From Arthrobacter sp. 35W (lineage in GTDB: Bacteria; Actinomycetota; Actinomycetes; Actinomycetales; Micrococcaceae), in NCBI RefSeq assembly GCF_000482545.1, contig NZ_KI519454.1:806001-870000 (forward strand): DNA of 64,000 nucleotides, given 5' to 3'. The notes under the pieces were generated by a model, which worked only from the letters and a program-made list of their open reading frames with translations, was not told the DNA's origin and did no database searches. This document shows positions 29,260 through 39,010 of this stretch, in pieces. The first letter of the stretch is position 1. Each line of letters begins with the position of its first letter. Made by a program: the position numbers and the translations under genes.

Positions 29260-30162
29260 CTAGTCCGCGAAGATGTGCTCCGGGGCCGGGAAGGCGCCGG
29301 AGCGCACCTCGTCACCGTAGGCCCGGGCGGCGTCCGTGAGCACGGTGCGCATGTCGGCGTATTGCTTGACGAACTTTGCGATCTTGCCTGTGCGCAGGCC
29401 GGCCATGTCCTGCCACACCAGCACCTGGCCGGTGGTGGAGGTCCCCGCACCAATGCCGATGGTCGGAACGTCGATGGCGGCATCGACGGCGGCGGCCGAG
29501 GAGGCCGGGACCATCTCCATCAGCACGGCGAACGCGCCGGCCTCGACCAGCGCGGTGGCGTCGTCCACCAGGTTCTGGGCCGCCTCGCCGCGGCCTTGCA
29601 CGCGGTAGCCGCCAAGCATGTGCTCGCTCTGCGGAGTGAAGCCGATATGCGCCATGACGGGGATGCCCGCCTGGGTGAGGGCGCGGACGGTCGGGGCGTA
29701 GTACGCGCCGCCCTCCATCTTCACCGCATGCACCAGGCCCTCCTTCATCAGCCGCACCGAGGAGGCGATGGCCTGTGCCGGGGACTCCTCGTAGCTGCCG
29801 AAGGGCAGATCGGCCACCACCAGGGCGCGCTGGGCGCCGGCGGTCACGGCGCGGGAGAAGATGATCATTTCATCCAGTGTGATCGGCAGCGACGTTGCAT
29901 TGCCCAGGACGTTGTTGGAGGCGGAATCGCCCACCAGCAGAACCTCGATGCCCGCCTCGTCAAAAATCTGGGCTGTGTACTGGTCATATGCCGTCAACAT
30001 GGCGAATTTGGTGCCATTGCGCTTAGCAGCCAGCAGGTGGTGGGTGCGCACCCGCGCGGCGGTGATGGCGTTCCCCGCGGCGCCGGTGCCGTAGGGGGCG
30101 GTGGTTTCTGCGGAGGCAGCGGGCACCGGGGCGGATGATTCGGGGCGTGATGTTGAGGCCAT
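29260..30162 (-). CDS. panB: 3-methyl-2-oxobutanoate hydroxymethyltransferase PanB
   Basis: Makes ketopantoate from 2-oxoisovalerate and methylenetetrahydrofolate, the first step to pantothenate. The 300 residues have a low-complexity N-terminus of about 30, then TAYDQYTAQIFDEAGIEVLLVGDSAS split over two blocks, the metal-binding Asp/Glu region in ADLPFGSYEES, KMEGG with the catalytic-site lysine, and IGIGAG. Length is slightly above the usual 260-280 because of the N-terminus. It stands alone; panC and panD are not nearby. Confidence 0.96.
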   Translation of the reverse strand: MASTSRPESSAPVPAASAETTAPYGTGAAGNAITAARVRTHHLLAAKRNGTKFAMLTAYDQYTAQIFDEAGIEVLLVGDSASNNVLGNATSLPITLDEMIIFSRAVTAGAQRALVVADLPFGSYEESPAQAIASSVRLMKEGLVHAVKMEGGAYYAPTVRALTQAGIPVMAHIGFTPQSEHMLGGYRVQGRGEAAQNLVDDATALVEAGAFAVLMEMVPASSAAAVDAAIDVPTIGIGAGTSTTGQVLVWQDMAGLRTGKIAKFVKQYADMRTVLTDAARAYGDEVRSGAFPAPEHIFAD

Positions 30163-30168
30163 GAATAG

Positions 30169-30174
30169 AGCGTA
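30169..30174 (-). promoter_or_regulatory. -10 element of a leaderless panB promoter
   Basis: TACGCT on the minus strand, six bases (CTATTC), then the panB ATG at 30162. No ribosome site lies upstream. Confidence 0.65.
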
Positions 30175-30397
30175 GTCTCACCCGCAGCACTCCAGCCAAC
30201 CAGCATCGGCCCGGTGCCGGGTGCGATGGACGTCAAATAGGGCCGCGGGGGTGCCGGTTCCCAGTAGAGTAAACATCATCGGCCACTCCACCGCGGGCGG
30301 CCGCGCCCCACCATCCGAAGCGGACCCGCATCCGGGCCCAACACGGCCCGCGCCGCGGTCTGCTTTGGCGAGACACTCCAGCAGAAAAGAGGCAGCC

Positions 30398-31738
30398 ATG
30401 GACCGCCAGCAAGAATTCGTCCTGCGCACCATTGAGGAACGCGACGTCCGCTTTGTCCGGCTCTGGTTCACCGACGTGGTTGGCTCGCTGAAATCCGTGG
30501 CTCTTGCCCCGGCCGAGGTCGAGGGCGCCTTCGAGGAGGGCCTGGGCTTTGACGGCTCCGCCATCGAGGGACTGGCCCGCGTTTTCGAGTCCGACATGCT
30601 GGCCCAACCGGATCCCTCCACCTTCCAGATCCTGCCCTGGCGCGGGGAGACGGAACAGACCTCGCGGATGTTCTGCGACGTGCTCACGCCCGACGGCGAG
30701 CCCTCCACTTCCGATCCGCGCAATGTGCTCAAGCGGACCCTGGCCAAGGCCGCGGACATGGGTTTCACCTGCTACACCCACCCGGAGATCGAGTTCTACC
30801 TGCTCAAGTCCGCCACCCCGGGCCCGGATGGCATTCCTGTTCCTGTGGACCAGGCCGGCTACTTCGACCACGTTCCGGGCGGCGCAGCGCAGGACTTCCG
30901 CCGCACGGCCGTGACCATGCTCGAAAGCGTGGGCATCTCCGTGGAGTTCAGCCACCACGAGGGCGGCCCGGGCCAGAATGAGATCGACCTGCGCTACGCG
31001 GATGCCCTGCAGACGGCCGACAACATCATGACCTTCCGCACGGTGATCCGCGAGGTGGCCCTGCAGCAGGGGACCTACGCCACCTTCATGCCCAAGCCCT
31101 TCTCCGAGCACCCCGGCTCCGGCATGCACACGCACTTCTCCCTCTTCGAGGGCGACACCAACGCCTTCTACGAGGCCGGCGCCGAATTCCAGCTCTCCAA
31201 GACGGCCCGCCAGTTCATCGCTGGAATCCTGCGCCACGCACCGGAATTCACCGCCGTCACCAATCAGTTCGTGAACTCCTACAAGCGCCTCTGGGGCGGG
31301 GGAGAGGCCCCCAGCTACCTGTCCTGGGGCCACAACAACCGCTCGGCCCTGGTGCGCGTGCCGCTGTACAAGCCCGGCAAGGGCCAGTCCGCGCGCATCG
31401 AATACCGCGGCATCGACTCCGCCGCCAACCCGTACCTGGCCTATGCCGTGCTGCTGGGCGCCGGGCTGAAGGGCATCGAGGAGGGCTACGAACTGCCGCC
31501 GGCGGCCGAGGATGACATCTGGGCGTTGAGCCCGGCCGAGCGCCGCGCCATGGGGCACGATCCGCTGCCGTCCTCCCTGCACGACGCAGTCCAGCAGATG
31601 GAGGAGTCCGAGCTCATGCCCGAAATCCTGGGCGAGCAGGTCTTCGAGTTCTTCCTGCGCAACAAGCGCGCCGAGTGGCAGGACTACCGGCTCCAGGTGA
31701 CCCCCTACGAGCTCAAGCGCTACCTGGGCGTTCTCTAG
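30398..31738 (+). CDS. glnA2: Glutamine synthetase, GlnA2 type
   Basis: ATP-dependent ligase making glutamine from glutamate and ammonia, or a related amide. The ATG at 30398 follows AAAAGAGG; a -10 TAGAGT at 30265-30270 would give a leader of about 120 bases. The 446 residues contain GFDGSAIEGLARV, the metal-site HPEIEFYLL, HHEGGPGQNEIDLRYADAL, GSGMHTHFSLF, and NPYLAYAVLL. Where adenylylated enzymes have a Tyr in an NLYDLP-like motif, this one reads EGYELPPAAEDDIWALS, so control by GlnE is less likely. It directly precedes glnE, the mycobacterial pairing. Confidence 0.92.
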   Translation: MDRQQEFVLRTIEERDVRFVRLWFTDVVGSLKSVALAPAEVEGAFEEGLGFDGSAIEGLARVFESDMLAQPDPSTFQILPWRGETEQTSRMFCDVLTPDGEPSTSDPRNVLKRTLAKAADMGFTCYTHPEIEFYLLKSATPGPDGIPVPVDQAGYFDHVPGGAAQDFRRTAVTMLESVGISVEFSHHEGGPGQNEIDLRYADALQTADNIMTFRTVIREVALQQGTYATFMPKPFSEHPGSGMHTHFSLFEGDTNAFYEAGAEFQLSKTARQFIAGILRHAPEFTAVTNQFVNSYKRLWGGGEAPSYLSWGHNNRSALVRVPLYKPGKGQSARIEYRGIDSAANPYLAYAVLLGAGLKGIEEGYELPPAAEDDIWALSPAERRAMGHDPLPSSLHDAVQQMEESELMPEILGEQVFEFFLRNKRAEWQDYRLQVTPYELKRYLGVL

Positions 31739-31746
31739 GATCCTTG

Positions 31747-34700
31747 GTGGGAAGCCTGCAGCGAACCCTGATTGCCCACGGCTTCGCCGATCTGGACAAG
31801 AGCGAGCGATTCCTCAACGCCGCCGAATTGGCGGACTTTGGCGTTGAGGCGCTGCTGGACGCCTTGGACCTTGCCCCGGACCCGGACCTGGCCCTGCAGT
31901 CGCTGGTGCGGCTGCTGGCCGCCCACCCGCAGCTCTCCGCGCTGGTGGACGGCCCCAAGGGGCCCAGCGAGGCGCTCTTTCGGCTGCTGGGTTCCTCGGA
32001 GGCCCTGGCCGAGTTCCTGATGAGGCATCCGGAGCACCTGGATGTCCTGCAGGCCCCCACCAGCCCGGAACCGGTGGCCAGGGATGGCGCCGGGCTGCGG
32101 GAGGCGATGCTGCGCGCCGTCGCTGCGGACCCGGCGTCGGCCGTCCCGTGCGCTTCCATGGGGGGAACCGAGGCCTATGTGGCCCTGCGCACGCAATACC
32201 GGCGTCTGCTCACGGATCTGGCCATCCGGGACCTCTGTGCGGCCTCGCCGCAGGATTTCATGCCCGCCGCCGGGGCGGAGCTGGCCGATCTGGCCGGCGC
32301 CGCGCTGGAAGCGGCGCTGGCCGTCTCCCGGTACGACCTCGCCACGACCATGGACCCGACGACGGTGGCCGCCGTCCGGCTCAGCGTCATCGGCATGGGC
32401 AAATGCGGCGCGGGTGAGTTGAACTACATTTCCGACGTCGACGTCATGTATGTGATCGAGGCGCCGGAGCTGGCCGAAGCCACCGCCGTCACGGTGGGCA
32501 CGGCGCTGGCCAGCGGCATTTCCCGCGCCATCTACGCCCCAGCCAGGGAGCCGGGGCTGTGGGAGGTTGACGCCAATCTGCGCCCCGAGGGCAAGGACGG
32601 CCCGCTGGTGCGCACCCTGGATTCGTATCTGCACTATTACCAGCGCTGGGCGCTCAGCTGGGAGTTCCAGGCGTTGCTGAAGGCGCGCACCCTGGCCGGC
32701 GACAGGGAGCTGGGTGCACGCTTCGAGGCCGCCGTGGCCCCGATGATCTGGGCCTCCTCGGAGCGCGAGGGCTTTGTGGAGTCAGTCCAGGCGATGCGCC
32801 GGCGCGTCACGGACCACATCCCCGCCGCCGAGGCACCCCGGCAGCTGAAGCTGGGGCCGGGTGGTCTGCGCGACGTCGAGTTCACCGTCCAACTGCTGCA
32901 GCTGGTGCACGCCAAGGGGGACGAGTCCCTGCGCTGCCGGGACACCACGACCGCCATCTCTGCACTCTCCGAGGCCGGCTACATCGGCCGCACGGATGCC
33001 CACGCCCTGGATGCCGCCTACCGGTATCTGCGCGTGCTGGAGCACAGGATCCAGCTGGTGCAGATGCGCCGCACGCATCTGATGCCCACCTCCGACGCGG
33101 CCCTGCGCGCCCTGGCCCGCTCCGCCGTCGGCCCGCTCACCACGGCCCGCCCGGGCGCGGAGGTGCTCACCGCCGCGTGGCAGAAGGTCAAGCGCCAGGT
33201 GCGCACGCTGCACGAGCGCATCTTCTACCGGCCGCTGCTGGCCACCGCCGCGCATCTGAGCGCCGACGACGTTGCCCTGACCTCCGAGGCCGCCCAAAGC
33301 CGGCTGGCGGCCCTGGGCTACCGGGATGCCGCCGGTGCCATGCGGCACATTGAGGCGCTCACGGCCGGAGTGAGCCGGCGGGCCGCGCTGCAGCGCCAGC
33401 TCCTGCCGGTGCTGCTGGGCTGGCTGGCCGACGGCGTCGACCCCGACGCCGGGCTGCTGGGCTTCCGCCGGATCAGCGAATCGCTGGGCACCTCGCACTG
33501 GTACCTGGGCATGCTGCGCGATTCCGCCGCGGCCGCCGAGCGGCTCTGCCACATGCTCTCCAGCTCCCGGCTCATCACGGACCTTCTGGAGGTCTCCCCG
33601 GAGGCCACGGCCTGGCTGGGGACGGACAAGGACCTGGTGCCGCTCACCTTTGAGGCCCAATGGCAGGAAATCCAGTCCAAGATGTCCCGGCACCCTGATG
33701 CCACCGCCGCCATGCGGCAGATCAGGCTGATCCGCCGCCGGGAGATCCTGCGCATCGCCATTGCGGACAGCTCCGGCCTGCTGGAGCAGGATGCCGTGGG
33801 GCATGCGCTGTCCGATGCCGATCGTGCGGCCATTCTGGGTGCCCTCCACGTTTCCGAGGCCGAGGTCCAGTTTGCCGGCGGCGCCAAGACGAATGTGATG
33901 GTGGTGGCCATGGGGCGCCAGGGCGGGCGGGAGATCGGGTACGGCTCCGATGCGGATGTGCTCTATGTGCACCGCGCCCTGCCGGGGGTGGACCCGCAGG
34001 AGGCCCAGCAGCAGGCCAAGGAGATCGTCTCGCGCATGTCCTCGCTGCTGACCGCTCCGCTCAAGCCGGCCATCCAGGCCGAGCGTGTGCTGGCGATCGA
34101 CGCCGATCTGCGCCCCGAGGGCCGCAATGGTCCTTTGGTCCGCTCGCTGGAGGCCTACCGGGAGTACTACCAGCGCTGGTCGCTCATCTGGGAGGCCCAG
34201 GCGCTGCTGCGTGCCCGCCCGCTGGCCGGCTCGGACGACGTCGCGGCCGAGTTCATGGAACTGGTCGACACCGTCAGGTACCCGGTGGCCATCACCGAGG
34301 CCGACCAGCGCGAGATCCGCCGGGTGAAGGCCCGGGTGGAATCGGAGCGGCTGCCGCGCGGCGCCGATCCGGCCCGGCATGTGAAGCTGGGCCGCGGCGG
34401 CTTGAGCGATGTCGAATGGCTGGTGCAGCTCATCCAGCTCAAGCACGCCCATGAGCATCCCGAGCTGCGGACCACGTCGACGTTGGCCGCGCTGGAGGCG
34501 GCGCGTGCCGTGGGCCTGGTGGACAAGGACGACGCCGATCTGCTCGCGGCCAGCTGGCGGCTGGCCAGCCGCATCCGCTCGGCCAACGTCATCTGGAGCG
34601 GCAAGTCCTCAGACCTCCTGCCGTCCAAGCGCGGCGATCTGGAGGCCGTGGCGCGCTGGTGCGGCTACGACGCCGGCGCCGCGGCGCGCTTCGAAGAGGA

Positions 34701-34758
34701 CTACCTGGGCCTGACCCGGCGTGCCCGGGCGGTCTTCGAGCGGCTGTTCTACGGCTGA
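31747..34758 (+). CDS. glnE: Bifunctional glutamine synthetase adenylyltransferase/deadenylase GlnE
   Basis: Adds and removes AMP on a tyrosine of adenylylatable glutamine synthetase. The GTG at 31747 has AGGA six bases upstream (31737-31740), which favours it over the TTG at 31744. The 1003 residues form two nucleotidyltransferase halves: first with GMGKCGAGELNYISDVDVMY (Asp pair near 230-232), second with GRQGGREIGYGSDADVLYV (near 735), each followed by a VDANLRPEGKDGPL-like block. It lies eight bases after glnA2 but its target is probably the GlnA1-type enzyme at 42-43.6 kb. Confidence 0.95.
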   Translation: MGSLQRTLIAHGFADLDKSERFLNAAELADFGVEALLDALDLAPDPDLALQSLVRLLAAHPQLSALVDGPKGPSEALFRLLGSSEALAEFLMRHPEHLDVLQAPTSPEPVARDGAGLREAMLRAVAADPASAVPCASMGGTEAYVALRTQYRRLLTDLAIRDLCAASPQDFMPAAGAELADLAGAALEAALAVSRYDLATTMDPTTVAAVRLSVIGMGKCGAGELNYISDVDVMYVIEAPELAEATAVTVGTALASGISRAIYAPAREPGLWEVDANLRPEGKDGPLVRTLDSYLHYYQRWALSWEFQALLKARTLAGDRELGARFEAAVAPMIWASSEREGFVESVQAMRRRVTDHIPAAEAPRQLKLGPGGLRDVEFTVQLLQLVHAKGDESLRCRDTTTAISALSEAGYIGRTDAHALDAAYRYLRVLEHRIQLVQMRRTHLMPTSDAALRALARSAVGPLTTARPGAEVLTAAWQKVKRQVRTLHERIFYRPLLATAAHLSADDVALTSEAAQSRLAALGYRDAAGAMRHIEALTAGVSRRAALQRQLLPVLLGWLADGVDPDAGLLGFRRISESLGTSHWYLGMLRDSAAAAERLCHMLSSSRLITDLLEVSPEATAWLGTDKDLVPLTFEAQWQEIQSKMSRHPDATAAMRQIRLIRRREILRIAIADSSGLLEQDAVGHALSDADRAAILGALHVSEAEVQFAGGAKTNVMVVAMGRQGGREIGYGSDADVLYVHRALPGVDPQEAQQQAKEIVSRMSSLLTAPLKPAIQAERVLAIDADLRPEGRNGPLVRSLEAYREYYQRWSLIWEAQALLRARPLAGSDDVAAEFMELVDTVRYPVAITEADQREIRRVKARVESERLPRGADPARHVKLGRGGLSDVEWLVQLIQLKHAHEHPELRTTSTLAALEAARAVGLVDKDDADLLAASWRLASRIRSANVIWSGKSSDLLPSKRGDLEAVARWCGYDAGAAARFEEDYLGLTRRARAVFERLFYG

Positions 34759-35045
34759 CGCAGGCGCGGGGCGATGTGCCGGGCGTACAGGCCCAGGACC
34801 CGGGGCACGAGGACGTAGACCGCCAGCGGTACGACGACGGCGGTCAGCACCAGGGCGCGCAGCACCGGGTGCCAGTCCCCGGCCACCAGGCCCAGCGCCG
34901 TCATGCCCACGGCGACCAACGGGAAGATGACCAGCCAGGTGGCTGCGGCCCTGACATGCACCGACGGCAGCAGTGCCGCGGGGCGTGCGGGTGCGGCTTC
35001 TGCCGGCTCCTGGACGAGTGCTGTGGTTGATCCATTGATGCTCAT
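34749..35045 (-). CDS. Small two-helix membrane protein under TetR control
   Basis: 98 residues from the ATG at 35045 (GGGAG ribosome site at about 35050-35054 on the minus strand). Two hydrophobic helices (about 35-57 and 63-85) separated by a short WHPVL loop, and a basic end. It looks like the small DUF2798-like two-helix proteins but I cannot place it. Its end overlaps glnE tail to tail by 10 bases. It is divergent from a tetR gene with shared operators, so it is probably the regulated target. Confidence 0.8.
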   Translation of the reverse strand: MSINGSTTALVQEPAEAAPARPAALLPSVHVRAAATWLVIFPLVAVGMTALGLVAGDWHPVLRALVLTAVVVPLAVYVLVPRVLGLYARHIAPRLRQP

Positions 35046-35061
35046 GACGGCTCCCAAGTGA

Positions 35062-35083
35062 TTTCCTACTAAGTGGTTGGAAA
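35062..35083. promoter_or_regulatory. Operator 1 for the adjacent TetR protein
   Basis: Inverted repeat TTTCCTACTA (35062-35071), AG, TGGTTGGAAA (35074-35083); 8 of 10 positions pair. The right half is identical to that of operator 2, whose centre lies 46 bp away. It sits 17 bases before the membrane-protein ATG, over its likely core promoter and leader. Confidence 0.7.
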
Positions 35084-35107
35084 TTACCGTACGCCCCTTT
35101 GCTGGAA

Positions 35108-35129
35108 TTTACAACCATCTGGTTGGAAA
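35108..35129. promoter_or_regulatory. Operator 2 for the adjacent TetR protein
   Basis: Inverted repeat TTTACAACCA (35108-35117), TC, TGGTTGGAAA (35120-35129); 9 of 10 positions pair. It covers the -35 region of the tetR promoter, whose -10 is TAGGGT at 35135-35140. Combined consensus half-site is TTTCCAACCA. Confidence 0.7.
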
Positions 35130-35134
35130 ATTGC

Positions 35135-35140
35135 TAGGGT
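35135..35140 (+). promoter_or_regulatory. -10 element of a leaderless tetR promoter
   Basis: TAGGGT, then six bases (GGTGCC), then the tetR ATG at 35147. Operator 2 ends five bases upstream. Confidence 0.65.
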
Positions 35141-35146
35141 GGTGCC

Positions 35147-35746
35147 ATGGCCTGGGACACGGAGAACACAAAGCGCAGCATTCTCGCGGCGGCGGTTGCA
35201 GAATTCAGCCAGTACGGCCTGGCCGGCGCCCGGGTGGACCGGATCGCAGCGGCAGCCGGATTCAGCAAGGAACGCATCTACCAGTACTTCGGCAAGAAGG
35301 ACGAGCTCTTCGCCATTGCCCTGGAGCACGAGCTGGCAGCCGTCATGGATGCGGTGACTCTGGAGGGGATGGGGGTGGAAGCCGTGGTGGGCTACGCCGG
35401 CCGGCTCTTTGACTACCACCAGGCGCGCCCGGCTCTGGCCCGGCTGACGTTCTGGGAGGGGCTGGAGCGCACAGAACCCATTGCGCTGGCGATGCGCGCC
35501 GAGCGCGCCGAGGCCAAGATTGCCATGCTGCGCACCGCCCTGCCGGAACTCTCGACCGAGGAAGCCCAGGAACTGCTGCTCAGCGTGCTGGCCCTCACCG
35601 ATGGCTGGCAGGCCATGGGCACCACCGACCGCATCTATTCAGGTGCCGCCGCGGCCACCCCCGAACGCACGGCCCGGCGGCGGCGCACGGTGCTGCTCGC
35701 CGTCGAAGCCCTGGCCCGGGCCCTCTCGGGCTCGGCCCGGGACTAG
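35147..35746 (+). CDS. TetR family transcriptional regulator
   Basis: 199 residues. The N-terminal domain has the TetR helix-turn-helix pattern: RSILAAAVAEFSQYGLAGA, VDRIAAAAGFSKERIYQYFGKKDELF (about 10-55). The C-terminal ligand domain resembles the TetR_C group but gives no clue to the ligand. It is divergent from the small membrane-protein gene, and both promoters carry the same operator, so it is probably autoregulated and represses the neighbour. The ATG is leaderless. Its stop lies 19 bases from the stop of the convergent sulfatase. Confidence 0.92.
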   Translation: MAWDTENTKRSILAAAVAEFSQYGLAGARVDRIAAAAGFSKERIYQYFGKKDELFAIALEHELAAVMDAVTLEGMGVEAVVGYAGRLFDYHQARPALARLTFWEGLERTEPIALAMRAERAEAKIAMLRTALPELSTEEAQELLLSVLALTDGWQAMGTTDRIYSGAAAATPERTARRRRTVLLAVEALARALSGSARD

Positions 35747-35765
35747 CTTCGACGGCGCCCGCGGG

Positions 35766-37298
35766 TCAGCGGGCCAGCGCCTCGAACCGTTCGCGTGCGT
35801 GCGGGAGCATGGGGGCCACGGCGGCGCCGGCCAGCAGGGCGCCGTCGCGCACGAAGCCCTCGGGACGGTTGGCGAGGTCCTCGATGAGCCGGCCCTTCCA
35901 GAGTGCCAGCAGGTCCGCGTGCCCGGGATCCTCGGCGAGGTTGTCCATCTCGTCCGGATCCGCGTCCAGGTCGAAGAGTTCTTCGGTGCCCCAGCCCGAG
36001 GCCCACAGATACTTAACATGGCCGTCGGTGACCCACTGCAGGGACTGGCCAAAGTAGACATGTTCGCCGTGCAGCCATTGGCGCCACGGCTCCAGTTCAG
36101 CAGGTGCGCCGGTCCCGGCGTCCTCCACACCTATGTCATCCACCTTCGGCGGGGTGCGCAGGAAACGGGCCAGCGAGCGGCCGTCGCAGCTGTCCGGCAC
36201 CGGCACGCCGGCCAGCTCCAGCAGCGTGGGCATCACATCGCGCAGTTCCACCACCTCGTCCACCACGGTGTGCCGGATGGCAGCCTTGTCGCCGGGGGAG
36301 GGTGCGATGATGAGCGGGATGCGGGCCGAGCCCTCGTAGCCCACCCCCTTGCGGTAGAAATCGTGGTCGCCCAGCATTTCCCCGTGGTCCGAGGTGAAGG
36401 CCACGATGGTGTCCTCCGTCAGGTCGAATTCATTCAATGCCTCGAACAGGCGCATCAGCTGCAGGTCGATGTGGGTCATCAGCCCGTAGTAGCCCGCACG
36501 GGCCCGGTGCGTCACCGCCTCGGAGAGCGTGCCGAACGCCAGCTGGTGCATCCCATCGGCGCGCACCGATTCGTAGTGGTGCTCCCAATTGCCCACGCGG
36601 CGCTTGAAGGCGGGCAGGTCCAGGTACATGTCCATGGCCCAGGCCGGCGGATCGTACGGCGGGTGCGGGCGGTGGAAGGAGAGGTAGAGGAAGAACGGGG
36701 CGGTGGGGTCGCGGCGGTGGAGCCAGTCGATGGCCATCTGGCCGGTCCAGCTGGTGGGGTGCAGCCGCTCGTCCTTGTCCCAGGGCCGGGCCACAGTGGA
36801 GTTGCAGCCCACACCGTGGTCGAAATACTCCGCGTCCGCCGTGGCACCGGGCTGGCGTCGCAGCCACGGCACATAGTCGTCAAACATCTTGAAATGGCCC
36901 CTGTGGTTCTTGCGGGCGTAGTGCAGGAAGCCATCATGCAGGATCACGTCGTCAAACCCCGTCCGGCTCCGCTCCGGGTATACATGCATCTTTCCGATGG
37001 CCTGGGTCTGGTAGCCGGCCTTGCGGAACTCGCCCTGCAGCGTGGTGGGGTGCATCCGATCGAAGGGGACGCCCTCCTGGTAGCCCACCCGGCCGTGGCG
37101 CTCCTGCGACTGCCCGGTGAACAGTGCCACCCGTGCGGGGACGCAGGTGGGGGTGGCCGAGTAGGCGTGGCGGAAGCGGGCGCCCTTGGAGGCGAGTTCA
37201 TCCAGATGGGGTGTCTGGACGTAGGGGTGGCCCTCCGCCGAGAGTGCGTCTCCACGCCACTCGTCCACACAAACAAGGATCACGTTCTGCTGGGCCAC
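35766..37298 (-). CDS. Type I sulfatase (formylglycine-dependent), cytoplasmic
   Basis: Sulfatase or related phosphohydrolase of 510 residues. The signature CVPARVALFTG places the residue converted to formylglycine at C52 with R56, fitting the CxPxR pattern used by aerobic formylglycine-generating enzyme. Metal-site motifs VCVDEWRGD at the N-terminus and FTSDHGEMLGDHDFYRKG (about 308-325) are present. There is no signal peptide, so it should act on an imported sulfate ester. The start is a GTG at 37298 with AAGGCAG upstream. No maturase gene or dedicated transporter is adjacent apart from the glutamine-type ABC genes, which are divergent. Confidence 0.9.
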   Translation of the reverse strand: MAQQNVILVCVDEWRGDALSAEGHPYVQTPHLDELASKGARFRHAYSATPTCVPARVALFTGQSQERHGRVGYQEGVPFDRMHPTTLQGEFRKAGYQTQAIGKMHVYPERSRTGFDDVILHDGFLHYARKNHRGHFKMFDDYVPWLRRQPGATADAEYFDHGVGCNSTVARPWDKDERLHPTSWTGQMAIDWLHRRDPTAPFFLYLSFHRPHPPYDPPAWAMDMYLDLPAFKRRVGNWEHHYESVRADGMHQLAFGTLSEAVTHRARAGYYGLMTHIDLQLMRLFEALNEFDLTEDTIVAFTSDHGEMLGDHDFYRKGVGYEGSARIPLIIAPSPGDKAAIRHTVVDEVVELRDVMPTLLELAGVPVPDSCDGRSLARFLRTPPKVDDIGVEDAGTGAPAELEPWRQWLHGEHVYFGQSLQWVTDGHVKYLWASGWGTEELFDLDADPDEMDNLAEDPGHADLLALWKGRLIEDLANRPEGFVRDGALLAGAAVAPMLPHARERFEALAR

Positions 37299-37492
37299 AG
37301 TGCTGCCTTTACTGTCACATTGCGGGCGTCAACGGGCGGTCCCGGAGCCCGGAATGGGGGTGGGTTATCGATCACATTGAGTCTACCGGGTGGCCCGGGA
37401 CACCTTTTCGTCTCGCATGCTGGACGGAAAGCGGGTAACCTCGTGCAGTACTTTCCGGCCATTGTGGCCGACCATTCAGTAAGGGGATATCC

Positions 37493-39010
37493 ATGCTTAG
37501 GCTTCCACGGGCCGCACGGTCCAGGGGCGCAACCGCTGCCACCTTGGCCGCGTTGTTCACCGTCCTTGCCATGTTCTTCGGCTCCGCGGGGGCCACAGCG
37601 CTCGCCCCGGCGCCGGTGGCCGCAGCCAACCAGTCCGCCGGCGTGCTGGCCGTGCCCGCCGAGGCGAAGGGCAAGACCTTCACCATCGGCACCGACACCA
37701 CCTTTGCCCCGTTCGAGTTCCGCAACGGCAACGGGGATCTGGTCGGCATCGACATGGACCTGCTGCAGGCCATCGCGAAGAACCAGGGCTTCACGGTCAA
37801 CGTGAAGTCGCTTGGTTTCGACGCCGCCCTGCAGGCACTGCAGTCCAACCAGGTGGACGGCGTGATTGCCGGCATGTCCATCACGGACAAGCGCAAGTTG
37901 ATCTTCGACTTCTCGGACCCGTACTTCGACTCCGGTGTGCAGATGGCCGTCGCCAAGACGAACAACGACATCAAGACGTACGCCGATCTGGCCGGCAAGA
38001 CCGTCGCCGTCAAGCGCGGCAGCGAGGGCGAGACCTTCGCCAACTCGATCAAGGACCAGTACAACTTCACGGTCAAGGCGCTTGACCAGTCCGCCACCAT
38101 GTACGACGACGTCAAGGCCGGCAATTCCGTGGCCGTGTTCGACGACTACCCGGTCCTGGCCTACGGCATCAGCCAGAACAATGGCCTGAAGGCCGTCACC
38201 GCGAAGGAAGCCGGCAGCTCCTACGGTTTCGCCGTGAACAAGGGCGCCAACGCCGATCTGATGAGCGCCTTCAACGCCGGCCTGGCCGAGCTGAAGGCCA
38301 ACGGCGAATACCAGAAGATCCTTGACGTCTACCTGAAGGACCCCGCCCAGGCGGAGGACACCAGCTTCTTCTCGCTGCTGGCCAACTCCTTCCCGGCCCT
38401 GATGAAGGGCCTGGGCCTGACCCTGCTCGCCACGGCACTGTCGCTAGTGATCGCCCTGGTGCTCGGCGTCGTCTTCGGGTTCTTCAAGGTCGGCGAGAAC
38501 AAGATCCTCCGCGGTGTGGCCACCGTCTACGTGAGCATCTTCCGCGGCACCCCGCTGCTGGTGCAGGCCTTCTTCTTCTACTTCGGCCTCCCGCAGCTGA
38601 CGGGCGTGCCCATCGACGTCCTCACCGCCGGCGTGCTGACGCTGAGCCTGAACGCCGGTGCGTACATGACCGAAATCGTCCGCGGCGGCATCCAGTCCGT
38701 GGATCCGGGCCAGCTGGAGGCCAGCCGCAGCCTGGGCCTGAGCTACGTCACCTCCATGCGCCGCGTCGTCGTGCCGCAGGCCGTGAAGATCATGACGCCG
38801 TCGTTCATCAACCAGTTCGTCATCACGCTCAAGGACACCTCGCTGCTGGCCGTCATTGGCTTCGCGGAGCTGACCTACGCCGGACAGCAGATCTACGCTT
38901 CCAACTTCCGCACCGGTGAGACGCTGCTGATTGTGGGCGCCATCTACTTCATCGTCATCACGCTGCTCACCCAGCTCTCCAACGTTCTGGACAGGAAGTT
39001 CAACAAATGA
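37493..39010 (+). CDS. glnP: Fused amino-acid (glutamine-type) ABC substrate-binding protein/permease
   Basis: A single 505-residue chain holds a signal sequence (about 1-46), a periplasmic-type binding domain (about 58-285; [29 protein letters not shown] split in two, [13 protein letters not shown]) and a permease domain (about 305-503) with the His/Glu/Gln permease motif [23 protein letters not shown]. This fusion occurs in GlnP of lactic acid bacteria and some actinobacteria. AAGGGGA at 37481-37487 precedes the ATG. The stop overlaps the ATPase gene. Glutamine or glutamate is the likely substrate, by family and neighbours. Confidence 0.92.
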   Translation: MLRLPRAARSRGATAATLAALFTVLAMFFGSAGATALAPAPVAAANQSAGVLAVPAEAKGKTFTIGTDTTFAPFEFRNGNGDLVGIDMDLLQAIAKNQGFTVNVKSLGFDAALQALQSNQVDGVIAGMSITDKRKLIFDFSDPYFDSGVQMAVAKTNNDIKTYADLAGKTVAVKRGSEGETFANSIKDQYNFTVKALDQSATMYDDVKAGNSVAVFDDYPVLAYGISQNNGLKAVTAKEAGSSYGFAVNKGANADLMSAFNAGLAELKANGEYQKILDVYLKDPAQAEDTSFFSLLANSFPALMKGLGLTLLATALSLVIALVLGVVFGFFKVGENKILRGVATVYVSIFRGTPLLVQAFFFYFGLPQLTGVPIDVLTAGVLTLSLNAGAYMTEIVRGGIQSVDPGQLEASRSLGLSYVTSMRRVVVPQAVKIMTPSFINQFVITLKDTSLLAVIGFAELTYAGQQIYASNFRTGETLLIVGAIYFIVITLLTQLSNVLDRKFNK

